Assembly (NCBI GenBank): GCA_947561585.1
Contig: CANNZV010001060.1
Location: 62,001-126,000, forward strand
Origin: Caprella mutica
Lineage: Eukaryota; Arthropoda; Malacostraca; Amphipoda; Caprellidae
DNA length: 64,000 nt
Direction: 5' to 3'
The position numbers and the translations under genes were made by a program. Shown in pieces: positions 21,367 to 33,800 of the stretch (the stretch's first letter is position 1; each line of letters opens with the position of its first letter). The notes under the pieces are model-generated. The model was not told the origin of the DNA. It made no database searches and worked only from the letters and a program-made list of their open reading frames with translations.

Positions 21367-21868
21367 ATTGATAATGCGAGTCACTTTTTAAACAAATAAT
21401 TTAAGTGCAATAAATATTAGTTAGGTCGATTCATCATTCTGATAAACAGTAGCCACCAATAACGAAAATAATAAGCCAATAGACAGTAATTATCAGTTAC
21501 AGGCGTAGCGATCGGAAAACGAGAGCCGCTTGTATTTGTTTTGTTATTGTTTTGTAGAATTCAATCCTACTCTATACTGCAGTATAAATTCCATGAATCT
21601 ATTAAATCATACTTCTTAATTTTGATATATCAATATTTTTATGCATATTTTCACAATTTTACATGTAATCTGAACAATTATATCAAGATGATACTAATTA
21701 CTAAATAATATAGATGAATGTTTATTAAGAGTATAAATACTTTAATAGAATCCAGTTCTATATGTTGGTTGTTTCCTGTATTCTTTTGTTTACGTTTTTT
21801 TGTCGTGAGAGAAGCAATGTTCTTCTCGCAGTAACTATTTTAAGTCACGGAACAACATTTAGCTCAAA
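21367..21868. promoter_or_regulatory. Bidirectional promoter between DCAF15 and SRPK
   Basis: The two initiator ATGs, on opposite strands, are 502 bp apart, so the 5' UTRs and promoters must share this interval. Two CCAAT boxes lie 20 bp apart at 21456-21460 and 21476-21480. There is no clear TATA box for either gene and no CpG island. The transcription start sites cannot be fixed from sequence. Confidence 0.6.
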
Positions 21869-21899
21869 ATGAGTGGCAAAGCAGATATGAATCCAAAAG
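21869..21899 (+). CDS. SRPK: SRPK coding exon 1
   Basis: ATG followed by SGKADMNPK, then donor AAAAG|GTGAGA, phase 1. Both the 26691 and the 40547 exons have acceptors in the matching phase. It is short, but supported by the resemblance of the joined product to SRPK N-termini. Confidence 0.72.
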
Positions 21900-24800
21900 G
21901 TGAGATTTTATATTATATTAGTTAGTTTCTTTACTTATTAGAAGCATAATTAGCTTTGATATCAAGTGAAATATCTCTCCTGAGGTACTACTTACTTGGT
22001 CCGATGTAGCATGATTGTCATTGTTGTTCTGATAGGTATCATAACATTCATTCAAAAATAATTTTTTTAATTCAAATTTCAAGCCCTTCTCCAAAAACTG
22101 GCGAAGTGTTCTCCTAGAATTCTTCTATTTTTAATTTTTTTCTCAGCAAGATTAATTCTAGCCTGAAAATATTCAAAATAACTGCCAACCTGCTGAAACA
22201 GGTAAAGTGCCAGTCTGCAGGAAGCAGTCTGCAGAAACGGGTAACATTTTTGTAGAAATCTCTTAATCTGTTCACAGTAAAAATGTAAAATTAATGTAAA
22301 TACCTAATAATTAGGTATTTACATTAATTTTACATTTTTACTGAGTGGAATAATAACTCATTTCAGATTGACTAGTAACTCTGTTAGGAATTTAGAATGA
22401 ACAAAAATTACTCATTTTAACCCTAAAAAATGCAGAAATCAGAAAATTATTTTATAAATTTCAACTCTGCAGTGAAAACTAATATAAAATAAGTCATTTA
22501 TGCTTCACAATTGGGCTTGTTGTGATGATAAACATCACTAATGGGAATGCATGAAGTTAGGAGTAACTCTGTTAGAATTTATGTTTTCCAGTCTGTCTGG
22601 ATACCTATGACCCAAGTAATAAAGCATGTCCAAACTCGCCATTTTAATGGCGAGTTTTTGATAGTTATTTTGAGCACTTCAAATGCAAATGGCGAGTTTT
22701 ATCTATTTTTCTCCTATGCTACAATGTTATTTTGGAGAGAATTTATGAAAATTTGATCATTTTGGAGAGAATTTGTTGAATTTTGGAGAGAGCTGGAGAG
22801 ACAAATGGCGATTTTATGAGACATACTATTTTACTTGGCCTATGACGCTACAAGTCTGCTAAGCATGCACAATCAGTCTCCAGATATATTTAGTTTTTGG
22901 AGCAATTTCTCTCCAAAGATTTTCAAATTTCTCTCCAGAGTCCAAAATGGCCAAAAATCTTCAAATACTCTCCAATAATTACATGTTAACATAGGAATTA
23001 ATTAGAAAATTGTCACCGGATAATTCAGGAGACTAATTCCAAGGTCTGAATAGGTAGTCGCCGGATAAACTTCACAACTTCATGCATCTTTTGCAGACTG
23101 GAATACCTATAGGCCAGTCTGCAGACTGCAGGGTATGGCCCATGGGCCAGTCTGAAAAGCCAGTCTGCAGAAAATGGGACATTTTTAACATTTTCTGTGC
23201 GAACAATCCTTAATTTCCTCCTATATTTTATATTTACATGTAATTTACTGAGAACAGAAGGCAAAGTAGAAGATTTCTTGGAGAACACTTAACCAGTTCC
23301 TGCAGTCTGGCTGAAAAGTAGAGCAGGACTTGTGGATTAACCAGTTTGTATTTGGTGCACTGAACTCCTCTGACTTTTTCAAAAATCTCCAGTCTGCAGA
23401 ATGTGTCTCTTCTCCCGCAGAGATTTTATTTTGAGAGAGAGCTATTCTCTGACTCGCAGTAGCAGATTCAGAATCTCCTGCATCTAAATTAATGGTAACA
23501 TAGGATTTAATTCAAAATCTCCCGCAGCAAAATTAATGGTAACATAGGAATTAATTCAAGATCTCCCGCAGAGATCTCCAATTTCTAAAATTCAATCAAA
23601 AACTCCCGCAGAGAGTCTTGGAAAAATGTTCCATATTCTGCAGACTGGAATTTTAAAATCTGAGAAATAGCTGCCCACTGACTAGCTGCCAACATTTTTC
23701 ATCAATTTGTCTAGTCTTTCAGCATTTTTCCAGTTTCTCCTCTAAAAATTAATGGTAATATAGGAATTAATAACTAAATATCCTCCGACATTGCAGGAAT
23801 TCTTTTATTAGAGAAAATGAATATCTCCCCGAGATGTCATTGGAATTTACCACCAAATACAATCTAGCCTATATTTACATTAATTTTGCTTCGAACACCT
23901 CTGAATTAATCTCTATAGCTATATATATGTCACGCGCGTTTGAGTGTTCTGCAATATTGACCGATTTTGCTGCGCAATCTGAGTTGAATCTGTTGATCAA
24001 TAGTTTGCGCATCAATGATCAATCGATCGATAGTGCAACCATTGATCGATTCCTGCGCGTTCGAATGATATGATTTTTTAAATTTTTTATATCAAATTGG
24101 CACATTTGATCGCATATAGCAATCGATAGCGCAACCATCGATCGATTTCTGCGTGTCCGAATGATGCAGGTTTTCTCTGTTTATGCATTTAATTAATTGT
24201 TTTGTTTTTATTGGCAAAATACTTTTCCAACATTTTTTTATATTTAATCCATGTTTCAAAGTATGAACAAAGTCGCCAGTATATTGGCGACTTTTAGGGG
24301 TGAAATCATTCAAACGCGCAACAATCTACTGATGGTTGCTCTATTTAATGTAACAATTAGATGCATAAACTAACAAAATCCATATCATTCAAACGCGTAA
24401 CAATTGACTGATGGTAGCTATTAAATTTAAAAAAAGTATTGAAAAGTATTTTTTCCAATAAAAAGAAACCATTAATTAAATGCATGAACAAAGAAAACCT
24501 GTAGCTATCATTCGAACGCGCAGAAATCGATCGATGGTTGCGCTATCGATCGATGGCTGCGCAAACTATTGATCAAAAGATTGCGCAGCGAAATCGGTTG
24601 ATATCGCAGATCACTCAAACGCGCATGACATTTACATTAATTTTGCTACAATCAGAATAAGAGGTTTCTACGAACACTTTACCAGTTTCAGCAGACTGGG
24701 ATCATATTTCTTACCATTTGTAAAATATTAATTGAATGGCTCAAAATAACTGTCGCAAACTCTCCATTAAAATGGCTAGTTTGGACATCAGGACATGCAA

Positions 24801-27800
24801 TATTACCTAGCACAAATTCACTTATCTCTTAAAGTTCAGATAATACACAGATTCCACCGTAAAATGGTTGAAAATTACAAATCATTCCTTAGAATTTGAC
24901 TTCAATATATGGTGAAAACCAATCTACCTACATATAATTATGTTGTATGCCTTCATATTGCATCCTTGTTCTAAAACTATAGCAGCCTATAGGAGCAATT
25001 AAATCTGTTTTTTTGTGATATTTTTTATAGAACTCTGAATAGGAACATCATAATTGTTATATTACTAAGCCACTATCTGCTGATAGATTTAACAAACTAG
25101 TTACCTTAATTGGAATGAATCTGTATAACTTGTGTGAGGAGATTGTTATATTTATAGTCACACTTAGTTATTTATTTATATTCATATTTGTGTCTATAGC
25201 TAATTGTTTTAAACCACATCAGCATTATAATATTAGCTACATTTAAAATTTCCTGTTTATGTTACTTCCTGGTTCATAGACCAAATGGTTTCCTGGTTGG
25301 TTATTATATAACTGCTTGTTTCAGCAATTGAGAGCCAGTTGACTTCAGATAACTTTAAGAGAGTACACTTGGTATTACTCACTCTGTTGATCACTTAACC
25401 TGTACATGGAGGCAATTGGAGGGTGTCCTTATTTTGGGACAGCAATCTGTAGATGTGGCACATCAGCAAAGTTAAAGTTGAGCAACCGTTTACTAGTTAA
25501 TAAACTCTACTATTAACTTGTTTTTGGGCTTACATTTTAACCCTAATTAGACTGATAAAATTTAAAAGGACTCTTTACCAAACTGATATTAGGAAACAAG
25601 CAGCTTGAATTATATGATTTATATGATCGTCAGAGAGAATACAGTAAGTGGGATTATGACTAAAAATTGGTTACCCCAAAGTTATAATGCTATTACCAAA
25701 ACAATTCAGAATGGGATAAATTCATAACCACAAAAAAATTAATTAACTCTTAGTGATTCATTTAAGTAGTTAAACACAAAGCTATTAATATCAAAACTAT
25801 CCAATTCCAGACTTAGTGTCTCTGCTTATAACACGGGACCCCTTGAGGCACTGAGATCCCATCTTTCGGCACTGAAAAGCACAACGTGTGCCCACCCCTG
25901 CTTTAGCGGGCAAGCATCCCTTACGGGCTGCATCTCTATTTTCAATTCATTATTTTGGATACATGCTTAGTTTCAGTTATACTCTATAAATACATCACAG
26001 AAAAGAGCAGACATTGTTGTCTTTCAAATAATCCATGAAAAATACAATAAAAATATGAATTTCCAAAGAAGAAATATTTTATTTCAAAATATGAAAAAAA
26101 TACACAAGAATAAAAATGTCAGGAAAAAAGTTGAATCTAGACCAATTCAATGAGTTTATCTGGGAGTGTCACCTAAAGGGCTATTTCAAACAGTTGGCAG
26201 TCAAATAATCTGTTGAGGCCCTCGAGAATGACACTAATATGTAATTATTATTGTACTCAAGACCCGTTTATCAGTTATTGAATGGATATAGAGTTACATT
26301 ACTATTTCTTGGGACATGGGTAATGCAAGAACAGCTTTGACCTCACTGTCACAAACTTGCCATTTAATTAGTGATTTTTATCTGGTGATTAGTAGAGAAG
26401 AATAATCATTCAGTTATTAAAGCATGTTCCTTTCTTGCCATTTTATTGTTGAGTTAATGACAGTTATTTTAAGTCCTTTAATTGCAAATGGAGAGAAATA
26501 TCTAATTTTCTCTTATGCTACAATGTTATTTTGGCAAGAATTAATGATAATTTGATCATTTTGTATAGAAATTTAGCTTCTTTTGGGAATAGCTGGAGAG
26601 ACAAATGTAAAGTTTGAGCTATTCTATTTTACACGGCCAGTTATTGATTCATTAACTCTAACATCTCTCATTATTTTTTCCTCATTTCAGTTGCGGCTAT
26701 TGCCAAGAAAAAGCGGAAAAGAAATAAGAACAAAGCGTCCCAGAGAGCCAAGAATGCACTGAACAGCAAAGGAGATGGAGTCCAAAAAGAAAACAAACAA
26801 CCTCCTCAGGAACAACAAATGTCCAACAAACGACCCCTCAGTCCACCTCACGACCAATTGGAACGACTGGACATCAACGATGAATATCATTCACCTGACA
26901 GGTATGTCCCTATAAATATTTCTACAAATGTTGGGACTTAAAAATCATGAATGTTGTCACAATGAAAATTGATACAATATTGTATGCAGCCTATTAGTAT
27001 AAATAGTTTGAAAAATTCCAAATTACATAATTTTTATATAGTCAGTCAGTGCTATAATATTATTGTCATTATTCAATTAAGGGGACTGTACTTGGTTTTT
27101 GAAAATATATTTTATTAATGAAGCTACAGTTCTGAAACTTGGTACCCTAATATAAAATTGAATTCTCTATCGTTTTTGTTCCTGGCATTTTTTTCGATTA
27201 GACCCATAGAAATTGAGTTATTCAAATTTTGAACAGTTTCCCAAAAAGCTTGAGGCTTCTACAATTTTGAAGCTACAGCATTGTTTTTTTTTTGCATCAG
27301 ATTCTCCAAAATATTTTCTACAGCTGTAGGACACTGTTTTTATGATGTTTGCATTGGTTTTCGAAAAATTGATTTTTTTGTGAAAAATAAATCCTTTTTT
27401 TTTTTTCAAAATTTAATATTCAAAAATCACAAAAACAAGGTCCTACAGCTGTAGAGAATTTCTTGAAAAACTGAATGAAAAAAAAAGCTATGGGATAGCT
27501 TCAAATTTGTAAAAGCCTTAGGCTTTTGAATACCAAAATTTCTCTGTTTTGAGAAGTGCCAGAAAAACGCATTCAAAGTTGTCGTGTACCTAGCTGCGCA
27601 TACACTCTGACACACAACATCATCCCCTTATGAGATATGAAGTGCGACTGATGGTGATTGTAACCAATAGCTTTTGTGTGTGCTCTCAGTAGCAAGAACT
27701 ATACCAGATATGGCGAGATAATTAAGTATTACGAATTATTAGTGGCTGATAGGGAGTGTGTAAAGCATCTAGCGACACCCCAATCCTCCCCTCGCCCCTC

Positions 27801-30800
27801 CTTTTTTCTCTCTCCCCCTCCCTTTTTCTCCCTCTCCCTCCCTTTTTTTCTCTCCCCAGTGGGTTATAGTGACTCTAGAGCTCTGATATTTCACTCAAAT
27901 ATCTGGAAGGGTACAAAGTAGCTATTTACGAAATATAGAAAATGATAAAATTATGAGATTTTCACAAGTATGGTGCCCTTAATTACTTTAGCTAAAACAG
28001 AGGAACCAGCAGTGTGTGTGTAGTTAAATTACATTCTATTGATTAGTTAATTAATTTCAGTTTTAATAACTATTGACTGGTATGACATTAGAATTGATAG
28101 TTCCTCTTTTGGTATTAATTGTGTTCTATCTTTGCAGGTAAGATTGTAAAAGAGGTAACCTGAGATATTCAGGTAAGTAACTGGTTAGAATGTTTATTCA
28201 GTTAGTTTCTCTAATTGATTTAGATACTGTATCTATGATACTCTGTGTATTATTTCCTTATTTATTACATGCAAAGTTCAAACTGCATCTATGATACTCT
28301 TTTCTGTTCATTATTTCCTTATTTATTACATGCAAAGTTCAAACTGCATCTATGATACTCTTTTCTGTTCATTATTTCCTTATTTATTATAATGCAAAGT
28401 TCAAACTGTATCTATGATACTCTTTTCTGTTCATTATTTCCTTATTTATTACATGCAAAGTTCAAACTGCATCTATGATACTCTTTTCTGTTCATTATTT
28501 CCTTATTTATTATAATGCAAAGTTCAAACTGCATCTACGATACTCTTTTCTGTTCATTATTTCCTTATTTATTATAATGCAAAGTTCAAACTGTATCTAT
28601 GATACTCTTTTCTGTTCATTATTTCCTTATTTATTATAATGCAAAGTTCAAACTGTATCTATGATACTCTTTTCTGTTCATTATTTCCTCATTTATTACA
28701 TGCAAAGTTCAAACTGTATCTATGATACTCTTTCCAGCATATTATTTTTAGCTATTTATTTTTACTCCATATCCACATCTTCTTATGAATCTAGCAAATT
28801 TCAAACTGGATTTTTTGAGTTTTACCAGATTTGTTCATGGCAATTTATTTCTTAACTCATTGTTATTTCACATTATTTTTATGCATAAGTATAATTTTCG
28901 ACAGCATTTTACCATTCCATTATGAGCAACAGATAGCACAGTACACAGAATTCTATCAGTAATGATTTGTGTAAGTTAGTGCAGATAGCTCACTAATACC
29001 TTCATTAGGCATTCATTAGGCCCTAATTGTCTCGGTAATTAGGCCATTAGCATTTAAATTAATTCACAGCAATGTGCGGCTATTAATTACTAACATTTTA
29101 ATACAGACTAATTGTCTAACACTATTTGACTTGTGATAACAGTGAGTTATAGTGAGTGTGAGTGAGTTATAGTGAGTGTGAGTGAGTTATAGTGAGAGTG
29201 AGTGAGTTATAGTGAGAGTGAGTGAGTTGAAGTGAGAGTGAGTGAGTTAAAGTGAGAGTGAGTGAGTTAAAGTGAGAGTGACAGAGTTAAAGTGAGAGTG
29301 ACAGAGTTATAGTGAGAGTGACAGAGTTATAGTGAGAGTGACAGAGTTATAGTGAGAGTGACAGAGTTATAGTGAGAGTGACAGAGTTATAGTGAGAGTG
29401 ACAGAGTTATAGTGAGAGTGACAGGGTTATAGTGAGAGTGACAGAGTTATAGTGAGAGTGACAGAGTTATAGTGAGAGTGACAGAGTTATAGTGAGAGTG
29501 ACAGAGTTATAGTGAGAGTGACAGAGTTATAGTGAGAGTGACAGAGTTATAGTGAGAGTGACAGAGTTATAGTGAGAGTGACAGAGTTATAGTGAGAGTG
29601 ACAGAGTTATAGTGAGAGTGACAGAGTTATAGTGAGAGTGACAGAGTTATAGTGAGAGTGACAGAGTTATGTAGTGAGTAAAAGTGACCTGTAGTGTCAC
29701 AAGGGACATTACGAGAAGGGCCTCTATGAACAGTCAGCTGTGTGCTTGACGATGGTTAACAACGGAGCATAGACTCACTCACTCACTCCTCACTTGGAGC
29801 TTTTGCACTCCATACCATATTCCAAAATCTGACAAAGGATGAACCTCCACCAGGGATAGGAAGACAGTTTGGGTGCAATCGTTGGCTCAGAGATTTATCC
29901 TTGACTTGGTCAGTCACAACCGCCAATCACTGGCCCCCTCACAGGGACTGCCTGAAGGCAGTCCCTGAGACGGTGACAGAACGCAGGGTGTGACCGAATC
30001 TCTTTCGCCACGGAAAGGCGCAAGTTTTTCTCTTAGCTAGTTGGTTTGAGTTAAAATGAGAGTGATGTCAGAGACTCGAGAAGCGCTTGACAGCTCAGTT
30101 GGTCAGCTCACTGAGTATCATGTCAAGTCGCCTTAAAATGTGTCAACAGTCAGGCTGCTGACAACATTTTCTGGTGCAGTCTGTTCCACACATTACAGAT
30201 CTTTACCAGCATGAAGTTCTCCAGCTGAGCAGTGGTGAAACTAGGAGGAACCACCTTCCACCCGTGGTTATGGGTGGGGTTCACACACAGATAAAAGTAG
30301 TCTTTGGTATAAACTCGACTTATCCCTTGAAAGATCTTAAAAATCTCAATGAGTTGACCCCTCAAATGTTGTTTCTCAAGCGTGAAGAGGACCAGGTTTT
30401 CTAAACGACGTGCGTGTTCCTTGTATCGGATTTCAGGTACAAGTTTAGTCGCCCTCGCTTGCACCCGTTCCAACCGCTGGACATCCGCTCGCAACGTCGG
30501 TAACTAGAACTGGACTGCAAACTCCATAAGAGTTCGGTCTCTCTGTATCGGGTATCTGAATTGCCTCTTGATGTACCCTAGGATCTTGTTTGCTCTCTTC
30601 TCAGCTTCCAGGCACCTGAGATCCCTGGTGATCATCACTCAGAGATCCTTCTGTACATCAGTGGGTCCTATTTGGGGCTCCAAGTAGCGTGTAGTCAGCT
30701 TCAGCGTTTCTACAACCAGCATGAAGTACTCTACAGTTGTCCACGTTGAAGGGAATCTGCCAATTTTCAGACCATTCTCCTATCTTGAAAAAATCACGTT

Positions 30801-33800
30801 GGAGTTGTCCGATTTCCTCTGGATCTTTGTGTCGTCAGCAAACTTTGTCAGATGAGTCCTACATCAAGGTCACTTTTGTAAATAAAAATGAGAACCGAAA
30901 ACTGAATCCTGGGGAACCTTAGACATGACCTGATCCTTTGTAGGACTCGACCACCCACTCCAATAGCTACTATTTTCGCCATTAGCCTTTTGTGAAGTTC
31001 CTTGTCAAAGGCCTTCTTGAAATCAAGGTGTACGATGTCATAGCTTCGAATTTGTCATGCTCCTGTAGAACGTAGTAGAAGAACGGTTGTAAGTTTGCCA
31101 GGCATTACTTCCTGCGAAGAAAGCCATAAAGATTCTTTCCTATGAGCTGGTGTTGTTCCAGGTGATCAACAATCCTATCCTTGATGATAGATTCAAGCAG
31201 CTTTCCAGGTACCGATGTCAAACTAATCGGCCTGTAGTTACTGCTGTTAGTGGTCTCACCTGTCTTGAAGATTGGAGTTACATCCGCGATCCTCATGTCG
31301 TCGGCGACCTCGCTCGACTCCAAAGAGACATTGAAGATCTGTTGCAGATGTGCCGCCAAACCATCCTTCACGTTCCTCATCACTGTTGATAAGAATCCAT
31401 CAGGACCAGCTGCCTTGTTAGGGTCCAGCTTGCTATGTTTGTCCACTACCTCTTCAACAGTTCAAACAATCTCAGTCAGTGGCATTCGTCCCTCGTAGTG
31501 GACTACGGGGTCAGGGGTGCCAAGCGCATCCTCCCTGGTGAAGACACTGACGAAATAACAGTTGAGTTCGACCACGTTGTCGGCATCCGAAATTGCCTAC
31601 ACACCTTGGGTTGTCCTGATTGGTCCGATGGAGCTTCTGGAGGGCTTTCTGCTATTAACATAAGCGAAGAACTCCTTAGGGTTGCCCTTACAGGCCAATG
31701 CAACCCTGTGTTCCTCCACTACTCTAGCTTGCCGCTCCATTCTTTTGACCAATCTCTGTTGGTCTGTGAGAAGTCTCTCAGTTTCTGGTGAAGAGTGAGT
31801 CTTGGCTGAGAAGTAGAGTCGTTTCCTTCTCTTTATCTCTCTGCCAAGCTCGTTGTGAAACCAATTAGGACGAACCTTCATGCAACCACCTACCCTTTTC
31901 CTAGGTATGCGTCGGTCCTAGATCGAGATGTAGTTTGCCTTAAAGCCCCGCCACATCTGATCAGGTGAAGTTGGAAGTTGAGGCCGTAATGCCTGCAGAT
32001 CACGAGTGAAACTGTCGTAATCAGCTCTTCTCAGATTCAGCATATTTCTATGAGAGATCTTCTCTTGTTCCACTTTGACTCCCACTATAAAAGAAACGGC
32101 ATTATGGTCACTGGTACCCAGACATTCACCAACCGAGACCTGAGAAACCAGATCTTCGTCGGTAGTGAATATGAGGTCCAGTGCATTTTCGCCTCTAGTG
32201 GGAGTTCTTACCATCTGGGAGAGGAAGTTGTCGTTCGAAAAACCAATCAACCTACCTCCCTCCCCATCCGAGACTCTTGTGCTCCAATCCACTCTGCAGT
32301 TGAAATCTCCCAACACAATGGCCGTTTCATCCTGCAGAAGTCAGTGAGAGCAGCGTAGAGATCTCGGTCGTGGTCTCTCGTCTAGTGGGGTGGTCTGTAG
32401 AGCAAGTAAAGGTTGAGTGTGACTTCCGCTCGGACCTCTATCCCTAGTAACTCATACGGTGAGTCGATGGATATGAGGGCCGCGTCAATGTGACAGCGAA
32501 CATAGATCATCACTCCTCCACCTGCTCTGTTGCTACGATCTCTGTGGAATGTCTTATACCCGTACAGGTGATACTCTCCCTCAAAATCTCGTCTATCAAC
32601 TGACACAATACACCTAAACTGCTGTAGCTTTTTTCTGGTAGACCGAGCATTGAAGAGTATAATTCGAAGGTCCTTCACTGGCCTCTGAGTCCTAGCCCGT
32701 TTCCCTGGTTTTCTTCATAGGCGCAGTCTTCATATCCTAAGCCGTCGTCGAAGTCGTCTACGGTAGAGTAAGGGGGTGTTCTGGGATGGGTGAGAGTGAG
32801 TTACAGTGGTATCACTGATACCACTGCTCTCTCTTTCTGTGTATCACTGATACCACAGCTCTCTCTCAGTATCACTGATACCACAGCTCCCTCAGTATCT
32901 CTTCAGCTCTCGCCCAGTGCGGACGTGTCCCTCTCTCTCCTCCCTCCCCATCATTCCAGTTTCACTCTAGCTTGCCCTCACTCTAGCGTGATCCTAAAGG
33001 GGCTCACTCCATTTCATTCTAATATTAGCCACTGCCCCGCAATAGGCCCCCACCGCTACCCTATCTGGTCTGGAGGGAGCACCACCTCCACCCTTGGGGC
33101 TACACTCACCACCATCACATTACGTCACTCTATTAAATAACTTTAATCTATTTGGTTCATTCACACTCGTTATCGTAGGCAGGATACCAAGTGATTAGTC
33201 ACTTATTAGATGGTGGGAATTGTAGCATGGATACAGATGCGTGTGTTGTAGATACAGAAGTGTTGTATCTATGATGCAGAAGAGTTGTATCTATGATGCA
33301 GAAGTGTTGTATCTATGATGCAGAAGTGTTGTATCTATGATGCAGAAGTGTTGTCTATGATGCAGAAGTGTTGTGTCTATGATGCAGAAGTGTTGTGTCT
33401 ATGATGCAGAAGTGTTGTGTCTATGATGCAGAAGTGTTGTGTCTATGATGCAGAAGTGTTGTGTCTATGATGCAGAAGTGTTGTGTCTATGATGCAGAAG
33501 TGTTGTGTCTATGATGCAGAAGTGTTGTATCTATGATGCAGAAGTGTTGTATCTATGATGCAGAAGTGTTGTATCTATGATGCAGAAGTGTTGTATCTAT
33601 GATGCAGAAGTATTTCATGAGTGTGTTTGATGTTTTCACACTATCTCTCCAATGTTACTTAGAGAGGGTACAGTATCTAACTGTTAGAGAGGGATCTCGT
33701 CAAACTGTAGAGAGGGTACAGTATCTCGTCAAACTGTTAGAGAGGGTACAGTATCTAACTGTTAGAGAGGGTACAGTATCTCGTCAAACTGTTAGAGAGG

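Noticed and set aside
30075..30125. tRNA gene (GACAGCTCAGTTGGTCAGCT)
   Set aside because: Resembles an A box, but no B box or closing acceptor stem follows; at most a SINE or tRNA-derived fragment.
31105..32678. Host gene with endonuclease and reverse-transcriptase domains
   Set aside because: Motif order and broken frames are those of a decayed CR1-like LINE; no intact protein.
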